In this document: one piece after another, positions 1-8,709 of the stretch
Numbering within the stretch: position 1 is the stretch's first letter
Layout: every line of letters starts with the position of its first letter
Translations under genes and position numbers: made by a program
The notes under the pieces: generated by a model
What the model was told of the DNA's origin: nothing
Databases searched by the model: none
What the model saw: only the letters and a program-made list of their open reading frames with translations
NCBI RefSeq assembly: GCF_014654785.1
Contig: NZ_BNBD01000002.1
Span: 186,001-250,000, forward strand
Length of the DNA stretch: 64,000 nt
Origin: Streptomyces mashuensis
GTDB taxonomy: Bacteria; Actinomycetota; Actinomycetes; Streptomycetales; Streptomycetaceae
Direction of reading: 5' to 3'

Positions 1-2452
1 TCGCCCCCATGTCGGACTCGACGTGGGTGAGGGCGATCAGCCGGACGCCGCGGCGGGCCTCGCCGAGCAGGTCGGGCGGCATGGGCGGGGGCTGCTCGGT
101 GCAGCTGACGTACAGCGGCGGGGCGATCTCGACGGGCTCGGCGAACGGGTCGGGGCCGAGGGCGGCGGCGGCCTGGGCCCAGTGCAGGGCGTCGCTGCGG
201 TGGTCGCGCATCTGCCAGAACCAGCTGAGCGACAGCACGAGGCACAGCGCCTCCTGCTCGTCGCGCGCGGCGACGGCGCGGCGCAGGGCGGTGCGCAGGT
301 TGTCGTGCTCCAGCTCCAGCCGGTCGAGCCAGCGGCGCTGGCTCGGGCCGCGCAGCAGGGGATCGGCGGTGCGGGCGAGTTCGCGGTACGTGACGAGGTG
401 GCGGCGTTCCACGGCCGCCCGCTCCCCGGCCTCGTCGAGCCGTTCGCCGGCGTACTCGGCGACGGTCTCCAGCAGCCGGTAGCGCATCTCGCCGCCGGGG
501 GCGGGCGCGGCCACCACGAGCGACTTGTCGACGAGCGAACCGAGGACGGGGGCGACGTCGAGGCCGTCGTCGGCGCACACGGCCTCGGCGGCGGCGAGGT
601 CGCAGCCGCCGGCGAAGACGGACAGCCGGCGCAGCACGGCGCGCTCCTCGTCGCCGAGCAGGTCCCAGGACCAGTCGACGACGGCCCGCAGGGTCTGCTG
701 CCGGGGCAGGACGGTGCGGCTGCCGGAGGTCAGCAGCCGGAAGCGGTCGTCGAGGCGGTCGGCGAGGCCGCGCGGCGTGAGCATGCGCAGGCGGGCGGCG
801 GCGAGCTCGATGGCGAGCGGCAGGCCGTCGAGGCGCCGGCAGATCTCGGCGCACGCCTCGGGGTCGTCCTCCAGCCGGAACCCGGGCCGTGCGGCCGCGC
901 CCCGCTCGGCGAGCAGCCGCAACGCGACGGGGTCGGGCAGCGGCTCCACGGGCCGGACGAGCTCGCCGGGCACGGCGAGGGGCTCGCGGCTGGTGGCGAG
1001 GACGGTGACGCCGGGGCAGCGGGTGAGGAGGGTCTGCGCGAGGTGGGCGGCGGCGTCGACGACGTGCTCGCAGTTGTCGAGGACGATGAGCATGCGGCGC
1101 CGCCCGCAGTGCTCGGCGAGCCGCGTCAGCGGATCGAGCGCCCCGGCGTCGGCGGCGGCCCGCAACCCCTCGGCGGCGGTGCCCCGCACCACGGTCTCCC
1201 GCGCCCCGAGCGCGGTCAGCACGGCCTCGGGCACGGTCGCGGGATCGTCCACGGGAGCCAGCTCGGCGAACCACACCCCGTCCGCCCACGGCCCGGCCCC
1301 GTCGGCGGCCTCCACGGACAACCGCGTCTTCCCGGCCCCACCGGGCCCGAGCAGAGTGACGAGCCGATGCCGCCGCAGATCCTGCCGGATGAGCCCGATG
1401 TCGCCCTCCCGCCCGACGAAGGAGGTGAGCCGGGCGGGGAGGTTTCCGGCGGGGGTGGCGGGAGCGCCGGGGGCGCCTACGGGGGCGGCGGCTGCGGTGC
1501 CGGGCGCGGGTGCGCCTGCCGAGGGCGGCGCGGAGGGGGCAGTTCCGGGCGCCGCAGCGCCTGCCGTGCCGTACGACGCAGCGGCACCGCGCCCGGGGTC
1601 GCCCTCGGGCGCACCCGCGCCGGGCGCCCAGGTGCCGCTCGCCGGCGCGCCGGCGGCCGCCCCGTCCCGCCCGGGGCCGTGCGCACCCCCGGCGCCCTCC
1701 GCCCGTGCCTCCGCCGCGCCCGCGCCGTACGGCTCTCCCCGCAGCAGCTCCGCGTGCAGGGCGCGGAGTTCCGGGCCCGGTTCCGTGCCCAGGGTTTCCG
1801 CCAGGGTGTGGCGGATCGCCTCGTACGCCGCCAGGGCCTCCGCCGGGCGGCCCGTCGCGTGGAGGGCGCGGAGGCGGAGGGCGTGGAGGGGTTCGTCCAG
1901 GGGGTGGGCGTCGCAGAGTTCGGCCAGGTCGGGGAGGGCGCGGGCGGCCTGGCCCAGGGCCAGGGACGTCGCCAGGCGGTCCCGGCGTGCCGCGAGGCGG
2001 CGCGCCTCCAGGCGGGCCGCCTCCGGGCGGTCGCCGGGGAGGTCCGCCAGCGCCGGGCCCCGCCACAGCGCCAGCGCGTCGTCCAGCAGCGGCGCCGCCT
2101 TCAGCGGGTCGCCGTCCGCGAGGGCGCGCCCGCCCTCGTCCGCGAGCCGCTCGAAGCGGCACAGGTCGACGTCCTCCGGCTCGGCCCGCAGACGGTAGCC
2201 GCCCGCCACCGAGTCGACCACGGCGTGCCCGACCGCCCGCCGCAGCCGGCCCACCAGCGCCTGGAGCGCGCCCGTCGCGTCGGCCGGCGGCTCGCCGTCC
2301 CACACGTCGTCGATGAGCGCCTCCGCCGTCCGCACCCGCCCGGGATGCAGCGCAAGCGCCGCCAGGAGCGCGCGCAGCCGGGCGCCGCCGAGGGCCGTCG
2401 GACGGCCGTCGGCGGTGTGGACCTGTGTGGTGCCGAGAATCCCGTAGCGCAC
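1..2452 (-). CDS. AfsR/SARP-family regulator with NB-ARC ATPase domain (3' end outside window)
   Basis: A cytoplasmic DNA-binding activator of the Streptomyces antibiotic regulatory protein type with a signal-transducing ATPase. Read on the minus strand from GTG at 2452, which has GGGGAGA about 9 nt upstream. The first ~95 residues fit an OmpR-like winged helix and residues ~95-240 a BTAD helical domain. A Pro/Ala/Gly-rich linker of about 100 residues follows. The NB-ARC part shows a P-loop (LLGPGGAGKTRL, near residue 365), a Walker B stretch (MLIVLDNCE) and the TSREPL motif. The reading frame is open to position 1, so the C-terminal repeats are cut. The nearby ATG at 2460 is in the wrong frame. 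The target is unknown; it is far from the PKS cluster, so a link would be guesswork. Confidence 0.85.
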   Translation of the reverse strand, partial: MRYGILGTTQVHTADGRPTALGGARLRALLAALALHPGRVRTAEALIDDVWDGEPPADATGALQALVGRLRRAVGHAVVDSVAGGYRLRAEPEDVDLCRFERLADEGGRALADGDPLKAAPLLDDALALWRGPALADLPGDRPEAARLEARRLAARRDRLATSLALGQAARALPDLAELCDAHPLDEPLHALRLRALHATGRPAEALAAYEAIRHTLAETLGTEPGPELRALHAELLRGEPYGAGAAEARAEGAGGAHGPGRDGAAAGAPASGTWAPGAGAPEGDPGRGAAASYGTAGAAAPGTAPSAPPSAGAPAPGTAAAAPVGAPGAPATPAGNLPARLTSFVGREGDIGLIRQDLRRHRLVTLLGPGGAGKTRLSVEAADGAGPWADGVWFAELAPVDDPATVPEAVLTALGARETVVRGTAAEGLRAAADAGALDPLTRLAEHCGRRRMLIVLDNCEHVVDAAAHLAQTLLTRCPGVTVLATSREPLAVPGELVRPVEPLPDPVALRLLAERGAAARPGFRLEDDPEACAEICRRLDGLPLAIELAAARLRMLTPRGLADRLDDRFRLLTSGSRTVLPRQQTLRAVVDWSWDLLGDEERAVLRRLSVFAGGCDLAAAEAVCADDGLDVAPVLGSLVDKSLVVAAPAPGGEMRYRLLETVAEYAGERLDEAGERAAVERRHLVTYRELARTADPLLRGPSQRRWLDRLELEHDNLRTALRRAVAARDEQEALCLVLSLSWFWQMRDHRSDALHWAQAAAALGPDPFAEPVEIAPPLYVSCTEQPPPMPPDLLGEARRGVRLIALTHVESDMGA

Positions 2453-2570
2453 CGACCCATTCTCCCCCCGCGCGCCCGGGCCCCCGGACCGCGCCTACGC
2501 CTTCCCCGTGACGACCAAGTACCGTCAGCCGGTACTCGCCCCCCAGCACCATCCCCAGGAGCGCATCGAC

Positions 2571-3401
2571 ATGTCATCCCTCGCGACCCGCGGCGAACGA
2601 CGCGTGAGTCCCGTCTTCCTCGCCCTCGTCGCCATCATGGCGGTCTCCATATGGGCGGTGTGGACGAATTTCTCGGCGAGCCCGGGGTTCGCCGTCTTCC
2701 TCTTCGTCGTGTCGGGCTGGGTCGTCTCCCTCTGCCTGCACGAGTTCGCGCACGCCCGCACCGCCCTGCACGGCGGTGACTTCACCGTCCGGGACAAGGG
2801 GTACCTCACCCTCAACCCGCTGAGGTACACCCACCCGCTCCTGAGTCTCGGCCTGCCCGTGATCTTCGTGATCATGGGTGGCATCGGCCTCCCCGGCGGT
2901 GCCGTCTTCATCGAGCGGCACCGCATCCGCAGCCGCTGGAAGCAGTCCCTGATGTCCGCGGCCGGCCCGCTGACGGACGCCGTCTTCGCCGCCGCCCTCG
3001 GCGTCCCCTTCCTGCTGGGCGCACTGGACGGCCTGCCGGACAACGTCTGCTACGCCCTCGCGTTCATGGTCCAGCTGCACGTCACGGCGGTGATCCTCAA
3101 CTTCCTGCCCGTCCCCGGCCTGGACGGCTTCGGTGTCGTCGAGCCCTGGCTCTCGCCGAGGATCCGGCAGCAGATCGCGCCGTTCGCGCCCTTCGGGCTG
3201 CTGGCCGTCTTCGGCTTCCTGTGGATCCCCGAGGTCAACCACGTCTTCTTCGACATGATCAACTCGGTGCTGGACACCCTCGGCATCAGCCAGTGGGACA
3301 CCTACCACGGCTACGAGCTGTTCCGCTTCTGGGAGGGCACCCCGGACATACCGCCGCGCAGCGACTTCACCGACGGGCTCTACACCATCGTCAGCCGCTG
3401 A
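2571..3401 (+). CDS. Site-2 protease-like M50 family membrane metallopeptidase
   Basis: A predicted polytopic membrane protein of 276 residues. It has the zinc-binding HEFAH motif at residues 57-61 inside a hydrophobic segment and a second metal-ligand motif, NFLPVPGLDG, near residue 180, as in M50 peptidases. The hydrophobic stretches suggest five or six membrane segments. I chose ATG 2571 because AGGAG lies 9 nt upstream; an upstream in-frame GTG at 2508 lacks a ribosome site. Family members cleave substrates within the membrane, often to release regulators, but no partner such as an anti-sigma factor is adjacent. It overlaps the convergent small membrane gene by 11 nt at its 3' end. Confidence 0.85.
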   Translation: MSSLATRGERRVSPVFLALVAIMAVSIWAVWTNFSASPGFAVFLFVVSGWVVSLCLHEFAHARTALHGGDFTVRDKGYLTLNPLRYTHPLLSLGLPVIFVIMGGIGLPGGAVFIERHRIRSRWKQSLMSAAGPLTDAVFAAALGVPFLLGALDGLPDNVCYALAFMVQLHVTAVILNFLPVPGLDGFGVVEPWLSPRIRQQIAPFAPFGLLAVFGFLWIPEVNHVFFDMINSVLDTLGISQWDTYHGYELFRFWEGTPDIPPRSDFTDGLYTIVSR

Positions 3402-3579
3402 CGGCGTCGTCCCGCTGCTCGTCCCGCTGCTTGCGCACGTAGTACCAGGCCATGTTCGACGAGACGCCCACCAGCAGGATCCACACGATCCCCAGCCAGC
3501 TGCCCTCCACGAACGACACGACGGCCGCCGCCGTGGCGAGGACGCAGACGGCGAGGGCGTAGAGGGCGAGGCGGGGCAT
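3391..3579 (-). CDS. Small two-helix membrane protein, function unknown
   Basis: A 62-residue protein with two hydrophobic segments (about residues 4-25 and 28-45) and a basic, charged tail with repeated Arg/Asp/Gln. The ATG has GGAGTC a few nt upstream. The 3' end overlaps the convergent peptidase gene. Small proteins of this shape are common in Streptomyces; nothing in the sequence shows a function. Confidence 0.65.
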   Translation of the reverse strand: MPRLALYALAVCVLATAAAVVSFVEGSWLGIVWILLVGVSSNMAWYYVRKQRDEQRDDAVSG

Positions 3580-3653
3580 GGGTGACTCCTGTCCGTACCG
3601 GTACGAGCCCGGTCATTGTCCCCCATGCCCCTGCCGCACCGCGGCCCGGTGGC

Positions 3654-4358
3654 TCAGACGTCCGTGACGCGCAGACCCGCGTGCGCCTTGTAGCGGCGGT
3701 TCGCGGAGATCAGGTTGGCGACGAGCGACTCCACCTGGTGGGCGTTGCGCAGCCGGCCCGCGTAGACGCCACGCATGCCCGGGATGCGGCCGGCCAGGGC
3801 CTGCACCAGGTCCGTGTCGGCGCGCTTGTCGCCGAGCACCATCACATCGGTGTCGATCTCGGCCACGTCCGGGTCGGACAGCAGCACGGCGGACAGGTGG
3901 TGGAAGGCGGCGGTCACCCGCGATTCCGGCAGCAGCGCGGCGGCCTGCTGCGCGGCGCTGCCCTCGGCCGGCTTCAGCGCGTACGCGCCCTGCTTGTCGA
4001 AGCCGAGCGGGTTGACGCAGTCGATCACCAGCTTGCCGGCGAGCTCCTCGCGCAGCGCCTCCAGGGTGGCCGCGTGACCCTCCCACGGCACGGCGACGAT
4101 CACGATGTCGCTGCGCCGCGCGCACTCGGCGTTGTCGGCGCCCTCCACGCCCAGGCCGAGCTCCTCGGCGGCGGTGTGCGCCCGCTCGGCGGCGCGCGAG
4201 CCGATGATCACCCGCTGGCCGGCCTTGGCGAGCCGGTAGGCGAGGCCGCGGCCCTGGTCGCCGGTGCCGCCGAGCACGCCGACCACCAGGCCGGAGACGT
4301 CCGGAAGGTCCCAAGGGTCCTTCGCCGGGGCCTTCTTCACCTCATCAGAAGTAGTCAT
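3654..4358 (-). CDS. npdG: NADPH-dependent F420 reductase
   Basis: A 234-residue Rossmann protein predicted to exchange hydride between NADP(H) and deazaflavin cofactor F420 in the cytoplasm. The nucleotide-binding glycine motif GVLGGTGDQGRG is near residues 27-38, preceded by an actinobacterial N-terminal extension. The motif AVPWEGH and the stretch DCVNPL fit the F420-dependent NADP oxidoreductase family, as does the C-terminal LRNAHQVESL helix. Length is normal for the family. In Streptomyces it supplies reduced F420 to reductases of secondary metabolism. It stands alone, divergent from the following hypothetical gene. Confidence 0.88.
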   Translation of the reverse strand: MTTSDEVKKAPAKDPWDLPDVSGLVVGVLGGTGDQGRGLAYRLAKAGQRVIIGSRAAERAHTAAEELGLGVEGADNAECARRSDIVIVAVPWEGHAATLEALREELAGKLVIDCVNPLGFDKQGAYALKPAEGSAAQQAAALLPESRVTAAFHHLSAVLLSDPDVAEIDTDVMVLGDKRADTDLVQALAGRIPGMRGVYAGRLRNAHQVESLVANLISANRRYKAHAGLRVTDV

Positions 4359-4460
4359 GACAGGGATACTGTCACGCGTCCCTCACCCGCACCGCGCCCG
4401 GACGGGTGACGGAACCGGCAACTCCGCATGGCCCCGCACCCGTTGGGCAGGATGCGGCCC

Positions 4461-5075
4461 ATGGACGCCGTACGGGTCGCGCTCCTGCGCGAGGTGCTCG
4501 CCGGAACCGCATGGCTTCAGGACACGCGCCGCTTCGCCGGCGCGCTGCGGACGTCCGTGGAGAGACACGGCGGCGGGCTCCTCCTGGTGGGCACGGCCGG
4601 GTACGAGCCGTGGCACCTGGCGGCCCACCTCGACGACGAGGCGGCCTGGTCCGGCCTGCCCGGGCTCTCCCCCACCCTCGTCCGGCACCGGGTACCGCCC
4701 GGCGCCCCCGCGCATCTGTCGGTGGGGCTCGGCCGGCTGGAGGCGGCCGGGCGCGGCGAGACGCTGCTGCTGGTGACGGACGACCCGCCCGGCGGGGAGC
4801 TGCTGGACCGCGTGCACCACGCCCGCCGCGGCGGCGCCACCGTGCTGGCCCTCGACGGCAGCGCCGACGGCACGGAGTCCTCGGAGGTCGCCGGCCTGGC
4901 CCACGACGCGCTGGCCGTGCCGGACTCCGCGGAGCTGGACCTCGACACGGTGCAGCACCTGGTCAGCGCCGCCGCCGGGGAGAACGCGCCGCCGCAGCCG
5001 CGCGGCCGGCGCTTCTACGACCGGCTCTCCCGCCTGGCCGAGCAGCTCTCGGCGGCACCGCCGCACCGCTGGTGA
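4461..5075 (+). CDS. Conserved actinobacterial hypothetical protein
   Basis: A 204-residue protein with no recognised catalytic motif. It has alternating hydrophobic strands (LLLVGTAG, TLLLVTDD, ATVLALDG) that look like a small alpha/beta Rossmann-type or SIS-like fold. ATG 4461 is preferred over the in-frame upstream start at 4428 because a GGATG stretch precedes it and the upstream part looks like leader sequence. No signal peptide or membrane segment is visible. It is divergent from npdG and upstream of an MFS exporter, but not clearly in an operon with it. Confidence 0.6.
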   Translation: MDAVRVALLREVLAGTAWLQDTRRFAGALRTSVERHGGGLLLVGTAGYEPWHLAAHLDDEAAWSGLPGLSPTLVRHRVPPGAPAHLSVGLGRLEAAGRGETLLLVTDDPPGGELLDRVHHARRGGATVLALDGSADGTESSEVAGLAHDALAVPDSAELDLDTVQHLVSAAAGENAPPQPRGRRFYDRLSRLAEQLSAAPPHRW

Positions 5076-5178
5076 CCGGTCGGCGGCCACCGACCGGCCA
5101 CCGACCGGACAGTGACCGCACGGTGACCGGAAAAAATCGTTTTGCCTGATCTCGGCACCGCCCTCACCATGGTCCCCC

Positions 5179-6510
5179 GTGACCGATCCCGATCCCCCCT
5201 CCCCCACGCCCGGCTCCGGCGGCTCCCGCCTGCGCGCTCTCCTGCCCGACCTCACCCCGTGGCGGGCCTCCGCCGACTTCCGCCGCATGTGGCTGGCGGG
5301 CCTGGTGACCACGTTCGGCACCTTCCTCACGTTCGTCGCCCTGCCGCTCCAGTTGAAGGAGCTCACCGGCTCCGCGCTCGCGGTCGGCGCGATCGGCGCG
5401 GTCGAGCTCGTCCCGCTGATCGTCTTCGGCCTCTACGGCGGCGCGCTCGCCGACGCCATGGACCGCCGCAAGCTCATCCTGTGGACCGAGGCCGGCCTGG
5501 GCCTGCTCAGCGCCCTGCTGCTGCTCAACACCGTGCTGCCGCACCCCATGGTCTGGCCGCTGTACGTGGTCGCCGCGCTGGTCAGCGCGCTCACCGGGCT
5601 CCAGCGCCCGGCGCTCCAGGCGATCCTGCCGCGCGTCGTGGCGCACGAGCACCTGCCCGCCGCCACCGCCCTGAACTCCCTGCGCTGGCAGGCCGGCGCG
5701 ATTGCCGGCCCCTCGCTCGCCGGCATCATCGTGGCGTTCGCCGGGCTGCCCTGGGCCTACGGGCTCGACGTCCTGTCGTACGCCGTGTCCGTGGCCCTCT
5801 CGGTGCGCCTGGCCCCCTCCCCCGCCGCCCACGACGCGGAGAAGCCGTCGCTGCGCGGCATCCTGGAGGGCGCGCGCTACGCGTGGGGCCGCAAGGAGCT
5901 GCTGGGCACGTACGCCATCGACATGGCGGCCATGTTCTTCGCCTTCCCCAACGCGGTCTTCCCGTTCCTCGCCGACGAGCTGCACGCCACCTGGGCGCTG
6001 GGCCTGATGTACAGCGCGGCCGCGATCGGCTCGCTGCTGGTGAGCCTGACCAGCGGCTGGGTGCCGAAGGTGCACCGGCACGGCCGGATGGTGGTGCTCG
6101 CGGCGGCGGGCTGGGGCCTGGCCATGGCGGTCGCGGGCTGGATGGACAACGTCTGGCTGGTGCTCGTCTTCCTGGCGGCGGCCGGTGCCTGCGACACGGT
6201 GAGCGGCCTGTTCCGCGCCGCCATGTGGGACCAGACGATCCCCGACGAGCTGCGCGGCCGGCTCGCCGGCATCGAGCTGCTGTCGTACTCGGTGGGCCCG
6301 CAGCTCGGCCAGGTCCGGGCCGGCGGCATGGCCTCGCTCACCGGCGTCCGGGCGTCCATCTGGTCCGGCGGCCTGGCGTGCGTGGCGTCCGTCGGCCTGC
6401 TGGCGGTGTGCCTGCCCCGGCTCATGTCGTACGACGTGCGGACGGACGAACACGCCGAGGCCGCCCGCCGCCGCGCCGCAGCCAGGACGGCGGTGGCGGA
6501 GGCGGCCTGA
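5179..6510 (+). CDS. MFS transporter, EntS/MFS_3-like exporter
   Basis: A 443-residue protein with about twelve hydrophobic segments and the MFS loop signature GGALADAMDRRK after the second helix. The overall pattern, with PALQAILPR and ALNSLRWQAGAIAGPSLAG, matches the EntS-type siderophore/drug exporter branch. It probably acts as a proton-driven efflux pump in the cytoplasmic membrane; the substrate cannot be read from sequence. The GTG start at 5179 lacks a clear ribosome site, so the true start could lie slightly downstream. The iron uptake block 1.3 kb away makes a siderophore-like substrate possible but unproven. Confidence 0.8.
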   Translation: MTDPDPPSPTPGSGGSRLRALLPDLTPWRASADFRRMWLAGLVTTFGTFLTFVALPLQLKELTGSALAVGAIGAVELVPLIVFGLYGGALADAMDRRKLILWTEAGLGLLSALLLLNTVLPHPMVWPLYVVAALVSALTGLQRPALQAILPRVVAHEHLPAATALNSLRWQAGAIAGPSLAGIIVAFAGLPWAYGLDVLSYAVSVALSVRLAPSPAAHDAEKPSLRGILEGARYAWGRKELLGTYAIDMAAMFFAFPNAVFPFLADELHATWALGLMYSAAAIGSLLVSLTSGWVPKVHRHGRMVVLAAAGWGLAMAVAGWMDNVWLVLVFLAAAGACDTVSGLFRAAMWDQTIPDELRGRLAGIELLSYSVGPQLGQVRAGGMASLTGVRASIWSGGLACVASVGLLAVCLPRLMSYDVRTDEHAEAARRRAAARTAVAEAA

Positions 6511-6556
6511 AGCCGGAGGAGGACCGGTGGCGCCGGGCGGCGCCACCGGGACCGTC

Positions 6557-6793
6557 TCACGCCCCGCCGTCCCCCTTGTCGTCCCGGCCCTCGTCGTTCC
6601 AGCGCGGGTCCGTGCGCCACGCCTCGTCCCGCTCGCGCGCCGTCTCCATCGCGTGCCCCGCCTCCTCGCGTGTGGCGTACGGGCCGAGGCGGTCGGCCGC
6701 GCGGCACTCGGGGCCCTCCTCGACCGTGCCGTGCCGGATGCAGTAGTACCACTCGCCCGGCTTGCCGGCCGGGCGCCGCTTGAACAGGGCCAT
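6557..6793 (-). CDS. Small hypothetical protein
   Basis: A 78-residue hydrophilic protein beginning [18 protein letters not shown]. The ATG at 6793 follows GGAGA. It has a compact aromatic/Cys N-terminal half ([16 protein letters not shown]) and a charged Asp/Arg-rich tail. I recognise the general look from Streptomyces genomes but no function. It is divergent from map and lies 46 nt from the MFS gene on the opposite strand. Confidence 0.65.
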   Translation of the reverse strand: MALFKRRPAGKPGEWYYCIRHGTVEEGPECRAADRLGPYATREEAGHAMETARERDEAWRTDPRWNDEGRDDKGDGGA

Positions 6794-6848
6794 CGCCGTC
6801 TCCTCTCGCCCGGCGGGCCGCCGGGGCCGCCTGGCTACACTCGCTGAC

Positions 6849-7706
6849 ATGTCTGGCCAGTCACTTCTTGTCCCGGGGAGAGTCTCCCCCACGCGCCCCG
6901 TACCCGCCTCGATCCCGCGGCCCGAGTACGTCGGCAAGCCCGCCCCCACCCCGTACTCCGGGCCGGAGGTGCAGGACGCCGAGACGATCGAGAAGATGCG
7001 GATCGCGGGCGGCATCGCCGCGCGGGCCATGGCCGAGGCCGCCAAGCACATCGCGCCCGGCGTGACCACGGACGAGCTGGACCGGGTGGCGCACGAGTAC
7101 ATGTGCGACCACGGGGCCTACCCCTCCACCCTCGGCTACCGGGGCTTCCCCAAGTCGCTGTGCTCCTCCGTCAACGAGGTCATCTGCCACGGCATCCCCG
7201 ACTCGACCGTCCTGAAGGACGGCGACATCGTCAACCTCGACGTGACCGCCTACATCGGCGGCGTGCACGGCGACAACAACGCCACCTACCTGGTGGGCGA
7301 GGTGGACGAGGAGTCCCGGCTGCTGGTCGAGCGGACCCGCGAGGCGCTCGACCGGGCGATCAAGGCCGTCAAGCCGGGCCGCCGCATCAACATCATCGGG
7401 CGCGTCATCGAGTCGTACGCCAAGCGCTTCGGCTACGGCGTGGTCCGCGACTTCACCGGCCACGGCATCAACTCGTCCTTCCACTCCGGCCTGATCGTCC
7501 CGCACTACGACAGCCCGCACCACGACACGCTCATCCAGCCGGGCATGACCTTCACGATCGAGCCGATGCTGACGCTGGGCACCCACGAGTACGACATGTG
7601 GGACGACGGCTGGACGGTCGTCACGAAGGACAGGAAGCGGACCGCGCAGTTCGAGCACACCCTGGTGGTGACGGACACCGGAGCGGAGATCCTCACGCTG
7701 CCGTAG
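6849..7706 (+). CDS. map: Methionine aminopeptidase, type I
   Basis: Removes the initiator methionine from new proteins in the cytoplasm, using a dinuclear metal centre. The 285-residue protein has the full pita-bread set. The expected ligands occur in order in [15 protein letters not shown] (two Asp), GHGI (His), TIEPM (Glu) and QFEHTLVV (Glu), with the substrate His in VICHGIP. An N-terminal extension of about 40 residues with a PxxP-rich stretch ([14 protein letters not shown]) is typical of the actinobacterial class Ic form. ATG 6849 was chosen because the family start MSGQ is there. An iron box lies just downstream and belongs to the next gene. Confidence 0.93.
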   Translation: MSGQSLLVPGRVSPTRPVPASIPRPEYVGKPAPTPYSGPEVQDAETIEKMRIAGGIAARAMAEAAKHIAPGVTTDELDRVAHEYMCDHGAYPSTLGYRGFPKSLCSSVNEVICHGIPDSTVLKDGDIVNLDVTAYIGGVHGDNNATYLVGEVDEESRLLVERTREALDRAIKAVKPGRRINIIGRVIESYAKRFGYGVVRDFTGHGINSSFHSGLIVPHYDSPHHDTLIQPGMTFTIEPMLTLGTHEYDMWDDGWTVVTKDRKRTAQFEHTLVVTDTGAEILTLP

Positions 7707-7763
7707 CGGCCGGAGGACGGCCCCGCACCGGGTTTTTACCGACAGCTTGTCGGGAAGGCATTG

Positions 7764-7781
7764 ACTTAGGCAAACCTAAGT
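7764..7781. promoter_or_regulatory. Iron box (DmdR/IdeR-type operator) before heme oxygenase
   Basis: The perfect 18-nt palindrome ACTTAGGCAAACCTAAGT matches the actinobacterial iron-box pattern TTAGG...CCTAA bound by DmdR/IdeR with Fe2+. It lies about 80 nt before the heme oxygenase start and overlaps a TTGACT -35-like hexamer at 7761, so repression under iron excess is expected. Inference from pattern only. Confidence 0.8.
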
Positions 7782-7857
7782 CGGAAGGATGGGCGGTACG
7801 CAGCCCGCCCGTCCGTCCCGACCGCCCGTCCCGCCACCCGGCCACCGGAGGCCCGCC

Positions 7858-8535
7858 TTGGACTCGCCCGCCGCACCCGCCGCCCAGCCCACCCCGTTCT
7901 CCGTGCTCATCCGCACCGCCTCCCATGCGCAGCACACGGAGGCCGAGAACTCGTCCTTCATGAGCGACATGCTGGGCGGCAGGCTCGGGGTCGCCGCCTA
8001 CCGGCGCTACACCGAGCAACTGTGGTTCGTCTACCGGGCCCTGGAGTCGGGCTCCGAGGCGCTGGCCGCCGACCCCGTGGCGGGTCCGTTCATACGGCCG
8101 GAACTGGCCCGCCGCGCCGAGCTGGAGCGGGACCTGGCCCACCTGGGCGGGCCGGAGTGGCGGACCGGCCTCGCACCGCTGCCGGCCACGGCGGCGTACG
8201 CGGCCCGGATCGAGGAGTGCGCCCGCACCTGGCCCGCCGGCTACGTGGCCCACCACTACACCCGCTATCTGGGCGACCTCTCGGGCGGCCAGGTCATCCG
8301 CGGCACCGCGGAACGCACCTGGGGCTTCGCCCGCAAGGGCGACGGCGTGCGGTTCTACGTCTTCGAGGGCATCGGCAACCCGGCCGCCTTCAAGCGCGAG
8401 TACCGCGAGCTGCTGGACGCGCTGCCGGTGGACGACCTGGAGAAGCAGCGGGTGGTCGACGAGTGCCGCCGGGCTTTCGCCCTCAATACGGCGGTATTCG
8501 CCGAATTGGGACGCCTCTTTCCGCGGACCGCCTAA
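7858..8535 (+). CDS. Heme oxygenase (biliverdin-producing, HmuO type)
   Basis: Cleaves heme to biliverdin, CO and Fe2+, freeing iron from host or environmental heme. The 225-residue protein has the proximal histidine region SHAQHTEAEN and the distal helix signature GDLSGGQ, both diagnostic of the heme oxygenase fold. I chose TTG 7858 because GGAG lies about 7 nt upstream; an in-frame ATG at 7789 would add 23 residues that look non-coding. It follows a palindromic iron box, and the efe ferrous-uptake genes start 175 nt downstream behind further iron boxes. The block therefore reads as an iron-starvation regulon. No heme importer is visible in the window. Confidence 0.9.
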   Translation: MDSPAAPAAQPTPFSVLIRTASHAQHTEAENSSFMSDMLGGRLGVAAYRRYTEQLWFVYRALESGSEALAADPVAGPFIRPELARRAELERDLAHLGGPEWRTGLAPLPATAAYAARIEECARTWPAGYVAHHYTRYLGDLSGGQVIRGTAERTWGFARKGDGVRFYVFEGIGNPAAFKREYRELLDALPVDDLEKQRVVDECRRAFALNTAVFAELGRLFPRTA

Positions 8536-8616
8536 GAGTAAAGATCATTTGGATCAAGGGGTGGGGGCGAGATTTTGCCTCGTGAGAGCAGAATCACGCA
8601 CCGAACGGGGAACAGG

Positions 8617-8650
8617 GTAGGCAAGCCTCAGATAAGTTAGGGCCGCCTAA
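8617..8650. promoter_or_regulatory. Two iron boxes in front of efeO
   Basis: Two imperfect iron-box palindromes sit 60-95 nt before efeO: one centred on TAGGCAAGCCT (8618-8628) and one TTAGGGCCGCCTAA (8637-8650). Tandem half-overlapping sites fit cooperative DmdR/IdeR binding. They would give the efe operon its own iron control, separate from that of heme oxygenase. Confidence 0.75.
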
Positions 8651-8709
8651 TTGGCCGTTCTTTTTCGGCCAGCCTCATCCGTTGCCGTCCGACCCACCCT
8701 GGAGCCCCC

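Noticed and set aside
23..2779. Long open frame on the plus strand over the SARP gene
   Set aside because: Its product is repetitive Gly/Ala/Arg sequence. The minus frame gives clear BTAD and NB-ARC motifs, so the plus frame is a GC-bias shadow.
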